From positions 1-18,675 of the forward strand of contig LSSN01001566.1 in assembly GCA_001970855.1 (NCBI GenBank): 18,675 nt of DNA. Direction: 5' to 3'. The first letter of the stretch is position 1, and every line of letters begins with the position of its first letter. Origin of the DNA: Smittium culicis (lineage: Eukaryota; Kickxellomycota; Harpellomycetes; Harpellales; Legeriomycetaceae). Below the pieces are notes generated by a model. It searched no databases. It was not told the DNA's origin and worked only from the letters and a program-made list of their open reading frames with translations. The position numbers and the translations under genes are program-made. Below are positions 10,797-18,675 of this stretch, one piece after another.

Positions 10797-10834
10797 AGAT
10801 TTTGATTTTTGTCTGCGATTTAGATCTCAATTAC

Positions 10835-10847
10835 TTTTTTTTTTTTT
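10835..10847 (-). other. A13 tract, probable poly(A) tail of LINE copy 1
   Basis: T13 on the plus strand, i.e. A13 on the LINE strand, about 220 bp after the ORF2 stop of copy 1 and 38 bp before the ORF1 ATG of copy 2. It is the natural junction of the two elements. Other T-runs are common nearby, so the exact junction is inferred. Confidence 0.55.
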
Positions 10848-11068
10848 AAACTGAAAGGATACTTTATTTTTAATTAATTTTAACGTAGAATAAATGTTGA
10901 ATATTAAATATTAAATTGAAAAAAAAAATTAAAGAGGCGGATATGGGTGAGATGCTGATAACTATTGTTAAAAGTTATTTTTTCACTCGGTTCAATGAAA
11001 AACCAATGGGTTTTAATTTTGTTACAGGTTTCTGTTTTCTTGGATGATTTTGAGTCTCTGATTTTTTT

Positions 11069-14000
11069 TTATTTTAGGTCGTTTTTCCATCTAATGACTA
11101 TTCCTTCAGCAGGCAGTATTTTATTATTTAGTGCAGCTTTGGTTTTGGCTCTATGAATGTTCGATATCGCTAATCCATATAGTATATCTACATTAGGAAA
11201 CTTGCCTTTGAACGGCTCTAAAAAAACAAAAATTATATCTACAGTTATTCTAGTGGTCTATCCATTATCAATAGTAGAATTAGTAAATATAAACTGGATA
11301 ATAAGTTTCTAGAATCCATTTATTCTTTTACAGCTGAAATATATATGTGCTATATTTTCTTTTCTTTATTTGTATATTTTAAATTCTAGTGATTTGTCAA
11401 ATATTCCTTTATTCCATACTCTTAATTTTTTTCCAGTTATAAGATCATTATAAAGTAGTAGGTATAAGTGGCTAATTATTTTGGGCTCTAGTTCAATTTT
11501 ATGAATTTTCATCCAATTAAAAACAATTTAAAAAATAGTTGTATTACCAATATATTTCCACTTTGGTTTAACTATTGGTTCGTTTATATTTTTTTGGTCG
11601 ATGATTTTTCTTACCTATCGGTTTTTCCATACACATATCGGCTGATTATTAATTTTGAATATTTCTGCTACTATTTTGGATGATCGGCTGTATTTTTTTT
11701 CAAACCATTCATGTTTCTGGATTGAAGTTACATCAAAAATCATCGGCTTATTATTTAAATTGATTCTGTATATGTAATCTGAAACATCATCCCATATTAA
11801 ATCGCATGTCGCTATAAATTCCCCAAAATTAGTTGTTTTATTTGTAGATAACCATGATTGGTCTTTTTTTGTCAAGTTAATGTTGATTAATTTGCTTAAT
11901 TTAATTAATCTAAGCATTTTTATTTTTCGTATGGCCAGTTAGATATGTCTGAGCCGTCTTTTTCGTAGATAATATTTGCTAATTTTAATTCCTCTCTCCA
12001 TATATGTGGAAATTTTTTTACAGCTTTTTTTTTGTTTTTTTTATCGTTATATCTAAATAATTTTCATTATTCGAATATTTATTGGCTAAATCTTGTAGAC
12101 TATTAAGAGCTGAGTCTCTCAAATTACTTTGATTACTTTCAATCAGGTCATTATACCATTTCATAAAGAAGTTTTTTGATTGAGCCTCAAAGTTTAGTAA
12201 GCCAAGGCCTCCATTTTTTTTATCCAATTCAATTTTATCTGTCTTTATCTGCGCTTTTCTATTTTTTCACATAAAATTGGTCACTTTTTATTTTAACAAG
12301 AGATAAGTAGACTTTTTCGAATGGTACTACATGGGCAGCTAACCATAGTTTTGATAATAAAAAAGTGTTTACCAATATTAATCTCCCCTTTAGCGATAGT
12401 TTTCTACTTTTCAAGCTTTTAATTTTGCTTTCTATATTTTTATATAATGTTTCTTGAGATTTTTTAATTTCAATTCCATTAGAGCTAAATGGAACTCTCA
12501 ATTAACTAAAGGTTTCGTTTACTGGAATGCATTTTTTTTACTAGCTATTCATCTTATTGAAATCCCATTTTAACATTTGTTGTTTTATACATATTGATCT
12601 TAGCATTTGAAGCTAGCGAATGGAGTTTCAGTGCTTCATTTATTTTTAACTCATCATTTTTATTTTTTATACCTATTATAAAATCACCAGCATAGGCCAA
12701 GAATTTGAAGTAGCCATTGGAATTAAAGATACCTTCAATTATTTTGCTTATATTTAGTAATAATAGTTTTATTACTAAATTGTATAGGAGCGGGGGTAAT
12801 GGATCTCATTTTCTGGGGCCCTGTTTTATTTCTATTGGGCGAGTTAGTTCTCCATTTATTTTAATTGAAGTTTTCGGGCCAGAATATAGACACCTAATCC
12901 TATTAATGAATAATTTGCTGAAGCCAAAATTTTCTAGATATTTGAATAAATAATCCCAGATTACCCTATAATAGGCCTTTTCTTGTTCTAATATTATAAG
13001 GTAAACATCAGTCTTTTCTGGGTCTAGTTTGCTATTTTCAATAAGGAAGTTCGTTGATAGTATATTATCAAAGATTCTTCTATTTTTAATGAACCCTAGA
13101 TGTTATTTATTTATAATTCCACTAATCACTTTTTGAATTCTTTTAGTAAGAATTTTAGCGTATATTTTTTCGTCTGAATTTGAGAGGGCTATCCGCATGT
13201 AATTCTTTAAATTTTTTAGATTACCTTTTTTTGGTATTAATTTTATGATTGATCCGCCACTTTCCTGGTTCCATTTTTTCATTTCGGGATCATTAATATA
13301 AATTTCTTTTAAATTTCTGGCAATTATTTCCTTGTGTTTTTTATAGAATCCAAAAATCAAGCCATCTGGGCCTGGAGATCTATTGTTAGGCGAATCATTT
13401 ATTGAGTTAATTATTTCGTTATATTCTATGTCCTTATCAAGTTCATTTGACTCAGTAGTTGTTAATCTTTTTTTTTTTGATGATTTGTAAAAGTATTGAT
13501 TGGCTATCAGGATTTGTTTCTCCATTTTCAAATAGCTTGGAATAAAATATATAGCATATTTTATTTATTTCTAATCTATCATATTTTATTTTACCTTATT
13601 CGTCGATCAATTGGTCAATTTCTTTCTTTTTTTCTTTCTTGATTTTGAAAATTTTTGTTTGATTGACTTTTAGTTCTTAATTATATAATATTTTAATTTC
13701 CCCACTAGTTTTATTATCCTTTAGAATATTTTTATATATTCTATTTGTTTCTTCCAATGATTCTATTGCATTATTTTTCGAGTTAAATTTACCATATTTT
13801 ATGTAAAATATTTTACATTTGTCCTTTATATCCTTCCAATCATTGAGAGATTTATATTTTGTGTTAATAATATTTTTTACTTCTGTAGAGATATTATTAT
13901 TGTCCTTTAATTTTGAGTTTAGTTTCTAATTTTTAATAAATGTCCTTTTTGGTTTTGGCGAATAATTTATTTTGAACGTAATAAATTGATGGTTGGAGAA

Positions 14001-14695
14001 TCCTGTTGAGCCTATGTCAACTATTGAGCATTTTTTTATGGTACTTTTGGATAAAAATATGTGTTCAATTCTCGATTTGTATTTACCAGAGGCTTCTTCC
14101 CAAGTGTAGATTATTTCACCTTTTTTTGATTCGCTTATCAAGTTTTTTAGGCCAAGGAGGCTTATTAATTTCTCCATGTTTTCCCATTCTCTTATTTTTG
14201 TTGTTTTTTGAGGCGACCTATCTCATTGTTTGTTTTCGACCATATTTATATCTCCCGTTATTGTTAGCTCTTTGTTTTTTTTTATATTGGATATTAAATT
14301 TCCTGCAATAAATTTTAATAGTATCCGCCTTTCTTTTTTGTTATTTGATAGATACATATTTACTACTTTTATCTTTTATTTTTTATTGTTTTCAATTAGG
14401 GTGATATTAATTCTTTCTTCAAAGAAGGCGCTTTTATTTATGATATTATAATTGTCAGTATTAATGATTGTAGCAGTGTATTTTGACCATGATACTTTTT
14501 CGTTCCAGCAGTTGCACCAAAAAGGCATGTCAACATTTTTAATATTTATTTCTTGTAAGCAAAATATATCAAATTTGACACATCTCTTTAGATATGTAAA
14601 AATTCTGCCCTTTTTTTATTTGCAGCTATTCCCTTCACATTGAAGGTTGATATTTTTATGTTTTCCATTTTTTTGTTTTCCATTTCCATTTCCAT
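11069..14695 (-). pseudogene. LINE copy 1 ORF2: APE endonuclease + reverse transcriptase, disrupted
   Basis: About 1,209 codons, a normal L1-type ORF2 length. The start is three in-phase ATGs (14695, 14689, 14683; ME repeated). Endonuclease, about 14695-13930: ISTFNVKGI, DIFCLQEI (catalytic Glu at 14552-14550), TITGDIN (14255-14244), SRIEHIFLS (usually SRID) and SNHQFITF, where the usual SDH Asp is Asn (13994-13992). Reverse transcriptase, 13531 to about 12554: RSPGPDGLIFGFYKKH, SGGSIIKLIPKKGNLKNLKNY, GFIKNRRIFDN, IEIKQGPRK-stop-DP (usually VRQGDP), and YAGD instead of YADD at 12694-12683. Stops include TAA 13105-13103 and 12556-12554 and TGA 12808-12806. Frame changes separate the RT from 12501-12259 (LKGRLILVNTFLLSKLWLAA), 12227-12018 (KKNGGLGLLNFEAQSKNFFM) and 11917-11615. 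The frame ends with DILYGLAISN... and TAA 11071-11069. It would nick the target and copy element RNA, but is dead here. Confidence 0.88.
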
Positions 14696-15406
14696 TTTTG
14701 TTTTTGTTTTTTTTTTCAGGGGTTTTCTTTTTCGGTTATAAAGGTTAAATTATGAGCTTAGTTTAAATCCGTTTATATCTCTGTAGAAATATTTTTAACA
14801 TTGTAGTCTCTTTTTTCGACTGCTTTTTCCTTTATAAGCGAGTATTTTGAAGTGGTTTCTTCACCTACTGCGTCGATGTTGCCGATTATATTTTCGATTT
14901 TCTTTGACTCTAGTAGTTGAGTTATGATATTTGTTTATTTTTGAGTTTTTGAATTTTATTTAATGTGCTTCTAACGTTAATACTATTAATTTTATACTTT
15001 CCTAACATTTTTAGATTTGGGCTTAAGTAGATATTTCTTTTTTTTTTATTGCTATATCCTCTAAATCTGGAACACTACACACTTCAGCTAAGCTTTATTC
15101 AATGTCTTTTATGAAATTATTTTTTACTCTTTGGAATTTTTTATCTATTTAATTAATATCCATGTTAGGTTCTGGGGTTTTGCTATTAGAATTGTATACA
15201 AATTTCTAATCCTCTCCTAAGGATAAAATACCAATGTTTTCATCACGGTCTTTTTCGCATTTATCTGAGGTAGAATATTTTATATTCCCAATATCCTCTA
15301 CATTTTCTGTATTTATTTCTTGAGTAAAAAAAAATTTTTTTTTGATTTTTTGGAACTGATATCCTGTTCGTTTTTTTTTTTTTTCAATTTTTTTTTTCAA
15401 ATCTTC

Positions 15407-15448
15407 ACACTGGTATTTCCTGTGTTCAACTTTTTTGCAATAAGTACA
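15407..15448 (-). other. CCHC zinc knuckle of ORF1, copy 1
   Basis: CTYCKKVEHRKYQC has exact C-X2-C-X4-H-X4-C spacing, the retroviral/LINE nucleic-acid-binding knuckle. The equivalent 14-codon box in copy 2 (9839-9798) has lost two of the four ligands. Confidence 0.85.
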
Positions 15449-16105
15449 AATATGTTGAGCTCCTTTTGAAAGTAATAGCACTTCAACACCCATTATATCC
15501 AATTAGGATGGAATATAGTTATCATTTTTAGTTTTAAAGTTTATTTTGATACTTTTAGATAGGAATGCGTTAATACTATTGTATTTTAGGTAATTGATAT
15601 CAATAACTTTTCCTATTTTTGAAAGTTCAAAATATGATTTTTTGGCTACTTCCCAGACACTTAAGCCATTATATTATGGTATAATGATATTTTTAAATTC
15701 CTCTGAATACTCTGTGGTTTCTAAAATTTCGATTTTTTTTCCCTTTATATGTTATATTTACTTTTTTTGCATTTTCGAAGTCAATACCTCTTATGAATTT
15801 CAAAAATAGAATTTTTCTTTGGTTGTCATTTTCAAAGCACGTTTGGATATCTACAAATTGAGTTAGTATACTTTCCAAAAACTCATCAATGTTTTGATCA
15901 ATTTCTCTTATAGATAATGCTAATTTTAATGAGGTGCCACCAAGGCATGTAATTTTTCTTTGTATAGGATCGTTACCTGTTTTCGCTTTAAGTAGAGATA
16001 CTGAGGCCAAATTATTGCCAGTTTTTTTATTAATACCAGGGGGTTTAAATTTTGAACTAAATACTTTAAACCAGGTTGAGCTTAATTTCTTATGGATACT
16101 ATTAT

Positions 16106-16126
16106 TAGTAGTTTCCATAACTACTA
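16106..16126 (-). promoter_or_regulatory. 8-bp hairpin holding the second ORF1 AUG in its loop
   Basis: On the LINE strand TAGTAGTT-ATGGA-AACTACTA is a perfect 8-bp stem with a 5-nt loop, and the ATG at 16118-16116 lies in the loop. It overlaps coding sequence (M-I-V-V-M-E-T-T), so it may be chance. No pairing support from copy 2 is possible because its leader is absent. Confidence 0.25.
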
Positions 16127-16251
16127 TCATTTTTCAAAAATAGACTTATAGGTTTTAAACGTTTTTTATTGGTCGATTTACTTATTTTTTTTTTCTTCAA
16201 GAGAGACAATTACTTACCTTTTTAATTTTTTTAAAGATTAACTATTAAATA

Positions 16252-16352
16252 CAAGATCTTTTATTAATTTCCAAGATCTTTTTCTTGATTTCCAAGATTT
16301 ATTCATAAAATAGGCTTGAATTTCAAGACTTTTTTTAATTAAATCCAAGATG
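16252..16352 (-). repeat. degenerate tandem repeats in the LINE leader
   Basis: Five CAAGAT/CAAGAC-starting units begin at 16252, 16272, 16293, 16324 and 16346 (plus-strand coordinates; spacing 20, 21, 31, 22 bp). The best units share CAAGATCTTTT followed by an AATTTC-like end. They lie 120-220 bp upstream of ORF1, where LINE promoters and monomer repeats reside. Unit boundaries are approximate because of the low complexity. Confidence 0.6.
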
Positions 16353-16370
16353 TTTTTCGCGTCGATTATT

Positions 16371-16914
16371 ATGAATTATTCTATCGGCTTTTTTTTTTTA
16401 TTTTTATAAATTTTAATAAAATTCTTTTTATATTACATAATATATGTTTTTTATTATATATTTGACACTTTAATATCAATAACTGTCGAAGAGAACATTC
16501 TATGTCACACAGTGTTAAAAAAATATGGTTTAACAATGAATATAATTTTTTTAAACCAAAGTGGAAATAAAAGAATAAAAATTAAATCTAATTTTCATAG
16601 TTAATTCATTTCGACTCAAATTTTTTTGGGATTTTTTTTCTTAATTTCAATTATACATAATTTTTTCAATTCCTTTTTCTTTTACTTTCCATTAAAGCTG
16701 TTTTTTCCCTATTACGATATTTCTAATAAGTGTGCCACGTAAAATGTTAGAAAATTAATAATTTACAGTTACTCAATAATTAGAAAACAATAATTATTTA
16801 CACACTTAATTTTTTAATGCTATAAAAAAAATTAATTACTTCATATTTAGAAACTTTATTCGAATGTTTATCTTTTATTATGTGAAATATAACCACGATA
16901 ATTTCAATGCATTT
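16371..16914. other. AT-rich intergenic DNA, nothing recognised
   Basis: Long A/T runs with no open frame of note, no RNA gene and no terminal repeat. The true 5' end of LINE copy 1 could lie inside the first part of this stretch. Confidence 0.45.
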
Positions 16915-17520
16915 GAATATTTCTGGGTATGTGATCGATTATTTCACCATTTCCAATAACCCTTGTATGTGAGAATAGAACCCTCTGACAAGTAATGATA
17001 TCTTAATGGGTGATGAGAACTAACGTAATCAGAGTCCATTAAGAAAATCCCAAAACTACACAAGGCTTTATTGCTTATAATAGTTAATGATATGTTGTTT
17101 AAGGGATTTTATCGCCTTTCATGATAAAAATTCTAGTATTAAGACTAAGTATTGTAATCAGTCTTCCCATATAATGAGAATCGGTATAATATCTCAACGG
17201 CAATTCTGGGTTGACGGAGGTACGCGAATAGGGCTCTACAAAATTTATTTGAGGTCTCTATGTTGAGGCTGACTGGTTTTCAACCTTCGGGTTGATCTGT
17301 TCCTGCTCGCATCATGCAGTTGGTTTAACAGAAAGGTCCTCTTATACAACATAAAGAAAAGTACCCCGAAACTAAATCAAGTTGACTAGGAGTTGTATCA
17401 GGATATGAGGAGACGTGATATGATCAACACCGATGATGTCAGGTCTCCCGAGATCCGTCATTGCATATACTTGTTTCCTTTAGGCTACAGTATTCTTTGC
17501 GGGAACAGTATTCTATGCTT
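16915..17520. other. compositionally distinct island of unknown nature
   Basis: About 600 bp with visibly more G+C and a less repetitive texture than the flanks. Two minus-strand open stretches look mildly protein-like: one about 17035-16940 (YVSSHHPLRYHYLSEGSILT) and one about 17228-17105 (NPELPLRYYTDSHYMGRLIT), both containing PLRY, with no full-length frame. The segment 17200-17480 is instead rich in potential RNA stems, including a UUCG-capped hairpin (17280-17295) and paired GGAGAC/GTCTCC arms (17409-17414, 17443-17448). It could be a decayed transposon, a structured ncRNA gene or an organelle-derived insert. I could not match it to rRNA, tRNA, U6, SRP, 5S or RNase P RNA. Confidence 0.4.
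17280..17295 (+). other. 6-bp hairpin with C(UUCG)G tetraloop
   Basis: TCAACC-TTCG-GGTTGA is a perfect 6-bp stem closed by C-G around UUCG, one of the most stable RNA tetraloops on the plus strand. It lies inside the unidentified island and is a hint of RNA function, not proof. Confidence 0.45.
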
Positions 17521-18425
17521 AGTTTTATACTAACGTTAAAAAAATCAACATCTATTTTAGAAATGGGCATATAACTTTTTTAATATAAATAACAAAATAA
17601 ATATCCAAAGACACATTTAATGTAGCTTCACATTATTTTTTTCAATCATCAAATCTTGAACTTTCAACAGAATTTTTTTTCTGAGACAAGCTATTTATAA
17701 TTAATGTATTATTCTTTATTAAAATTATGATTATTTTTTTACTTTAATTAATAACTATAAATTTATTTCTGTTATTTATATCCATATTATCTACGAAACA
17801 GTTTATTGCGTTACAATTTATGATTACTTTGTTTTTTCTTTAAAGATATACGATAAATACCAATGCTATTAAGAAATAAATGAAATCGCTATAAATATTT
17901 ATTATAAATTAATATCATATAATATAAGATATATTTTTTTGCAAATTGAAAGTTCACAAATAAAAGTATCTGATAAAACTTAAATATCTTTGATGATAAT
18001 AAAACTGAGACATAATTAATACAAATATAATGACTATTAGGCGCGTAATATAGACTTTGAACTTGCCCCAATTTTTAAACTAGAGCCAATTAAAAATTTA
18101 AAGAACGTTAAAATACTAATAAATTCACTTCACATAATTAATATCAATGATTTTTATAGCTATTCAAAATATTTAACTGTCATAGGAAAGAATAATGCTA
18201 TTATCACTAAAATCTTCAATTATTGAAACTGAAGAGCGTATATTTATGCAATATAATTATTTATTTCTATATGGTTATCACGATATTATAAATATTGAAA
18301 ATTTATAAAAACAAAAATAATATTTGAGAATCTTTTCACAAGAAAAAAAGCTAGCTGAATAATATTAATTAATTTAAGGAATATATAGCTAGTAGCCTAT
18401 TTTAGAGTATAATTTTATTTCACAG

Positions 18426-18470
18426 TTTATATTATTGTTTTTACAATGCTTATAAAAACAATAATATAAA
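18426..18470. repeat. perfect 18-bp inverted repeat with 9-nt loop
   Basis: Arms TTTATATTATTGTTTTTA (18426-18443) and its exact reverse complement (18453-18470) flank CAATGCTTA. An 18-bp perfect match including a G/C pair is more than the many 6-8-bp chance palindromes here. It could be a hairpin, a small MITE remnant or a replication-slippage product. Confidence 0.8.
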
Positions 18471-18591
18471 TATTAATGATTTAAATTGAACTGTTTTTAG
18501 TATTTAATCTTATGATATTCTGCTATAATACGGAATATTTCAAGTTAAATCAAGTGAATTATATACTATATTATACTTTACTATAGACACG

Positions 18592-18611
18592 ATTTTAATT
18601 TAAATTAAAAT
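18592..18611. repeat. 20-bp perfect AT palindrome
   Basis: ATTTTAATTTAAATTAAAAT reads the same on both strands. It is pure A/T, so chance is plausible in this context. Confidence 0.7.
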
Positions 18612-18675
18612 TGAATCTAGTTCATTGAAATTTTTATTATATAAAATATATTAAATTAAATAAAAATTAATATTA

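Larger units (their letters stand above)
5235..10834 (-). mobile_element. LINE copy 2, old and strongly decayed non-LTR retrotransposon
   Basis: The interval is collinear with the better preserved copy 1 (10835-16370) from ORF1 through the ORF2 C-terminus. Matching blocks, in order on the minus strand: ORF1 N-terminal half (about 10796-10440), ORF1 middle (about 10130-9900), a degenerate CCHC box (9839-9798), endonuclease (about 8962-8400), an FFGLLKAREKGKTKSALYNS linker near 7900, a SPGHNG block near 7630, the RRIFDD block at 7340, a decayed GGLGL block near 6480 and the LEPKI-type C-terminal block at 5820. Every block is broken by stops or frameshifts. The 5' edge abuts the A13 tract of copy 1, only 38 bp before the ORF1 ATG, so its leader is missing or was displaced. 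The ends are approximate and no target-site duplication was established. Confidence 0.8.
14773..16130 (-). pseudogene. LINE copy 1 ORF1: gag-like RNA-binding protein with CCHC knuckle, disrupted
   Basis: Opens at ATG 16130 (a second in-phase ATG is at 16118) and reads 145 codons (SLKLALSIREIDQNIDEFLE). It then shifts frame in an A8 run near 15735 and continues with stops where the sense codon was probably Gln (for example IPS-TAA-LDIMG). The frame 15502-15206 carries the zinc knuckle CTYCKKVEHRKYQC (15448-15407, C-X2-C-X4-H-X4-C, all ligands intact), a Lys-rich tract and an acidic tail. Beyond a TAG at 15208-15206 the frame is still traceable (VPDLEDIAIKKKRN...; LLESKKIENIIGNIDAVGEE) to a TAA at 14775-14773. 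The family role is RNA binding and RNP assembly for retrotransposition. The start of ORF2 lies only 78 bp beyond. The part 15205-14930 is assigned by frame continuity only. Confidence 0.8.
10835..16370 (-). mobile_element. LINE copy 1, nearly full-length L1/Tx1-type non-LTR retrotransposon (dead)
   Basis: In order on the minus strand: a leader with tandem CAAG-motif repeats (16352-16252), ORF1 with CCHC knuckle (16130 to about 14773), ORF2 with apurinic-type endonuclease, reverse transcriptase and C-terminal region (14695-11069), a 3' UTR of about 220 bp and an A13 end. No RNase H domain, integrase, protease or LTR is present, which with the ORF1 zinc knuckle and APE-type endonuclease places it among L1/Tx1-like LINEs. 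Both ORFs carry many stops (mostly TAA) and several frameshifts. The 5' end is uncertain: the leader could extend beyond 16370, or part of it could belong to copy 2 if copy 1 inserted into copy 2's leader. Total length of about 5.5 kb fits the class. Confidence 0.85.
17521..18675. other. AT-rich DNA, no gene seen
   Basis: Very AT-rich with stops in every frame. The one listed-length frame (18071-17889, minus) has a random hydrophobic composition and no motif. The only structured items are the inverted repeat at 18426-18470 and a 20-bp palindrome at 18592-18611. Confidence 0.5.

Noticed and set aside
14006..14643. Plus-strand hydrophobic frames that look like membrane proteins
   Set aside because: They are the complement of the Lys/Asn/Ile-rich endonuclease domain of copy 1; long T-runs mimic membrane segments.
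11069..16130. Reassigned genetic code (TAA read as Gln), suggested by TAA at several expected Gln positions
   Set aside because: Both host-like genes end with TAA at plausible places and use CAA for Gln, and the LINE ORFs also carry TGA and TAG stops and frameshifts, so decay explains it better.
5235..16370. LTR retrotransposon or DNA transposon as explanation of the central region
   Set aside because: No LTRs, protease, integrase or transposase; the endonuclease-RT order without RNase H is that of a LINE.
17200..17330. Similarity of GGTACGCGA and GAGGTCTCTAT to the 3' part of large-subunit rRNA
   Set aside because: Only short scattered matches; surrounding conserved rRNA segments are absent or out of order.
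17889..18071. 60-residue minus-strand open frame
   Set aside because: Tyr/Ile/Leu-rich chance frame in AT-rich DNA.
1..18675. CRISPR array or bacterial operon structure
   Set aside because: No regularly spaced repeats with unique spacers; spliced gene and LINEs indicate a eukaryote.

Overview
The window looks like a piece of nuclear DNA from a very AT-rich eukaryote, most likely a fungus. Three things support this. The gene at the left edge is split by three short GT-AG introns (91, 82 and 63 bp) and resembles the fungal chromatin-remodelling subunit Ssr4. The second gene has a eukaryotic layout with no operon. The middle of the window is filled by decayed non-LTR (LINE) retrotransposons. 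I cannot name the species.

Layout. Positions 1-1001 (+): 3' part of a spliced gene, 5' end off the window. Positions 1203-1634 (-): an intact single-exon YjbQ/UPF0047-family gene, convergent with the first. Positions 1684-5234: AT-rich intergenic DNA holding one unidentified coding-like relic (about 2480-3900, minus strand). Positions 5235-16370: two copies of the same LINE family, both on the minus strand, head to tail. The downstream copy ('copy 2', 5235-10834) is badly eroded. The upstream copy ('copy 1', 10835-about 16370) is better preserved: an ORF1 with a CCHC zinc knuckle, then an ORF2 with an APE-type endonuclease and a reverse transcriptase of L1/Tx1 style. Copy 1 ends in an A13 tract that lies directly against copy 2. 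About 250 bp of extra sequence with its own A11 end interrupts ORF1 of copy 2, so the region looks like three layers of insertion. Positions 16371-18675: AT-rich DNA with a less AT-biased island at about 16915-17520 that I cannot identify, plus an 18-bp inverted repeat near the right edge.

How it works together. Only the two genes at the left look functional. Both LINE copies are dead: many stops (mostly TAA), frameshifts and lost catalytic or metal-binding residues. Several losses have the CpA-to-TpA form expected of RIP-like or deamination decay. Aligning the two copies with each other was the main evidence for assigning the eroded copy 2 and for spotting its internal insertion.
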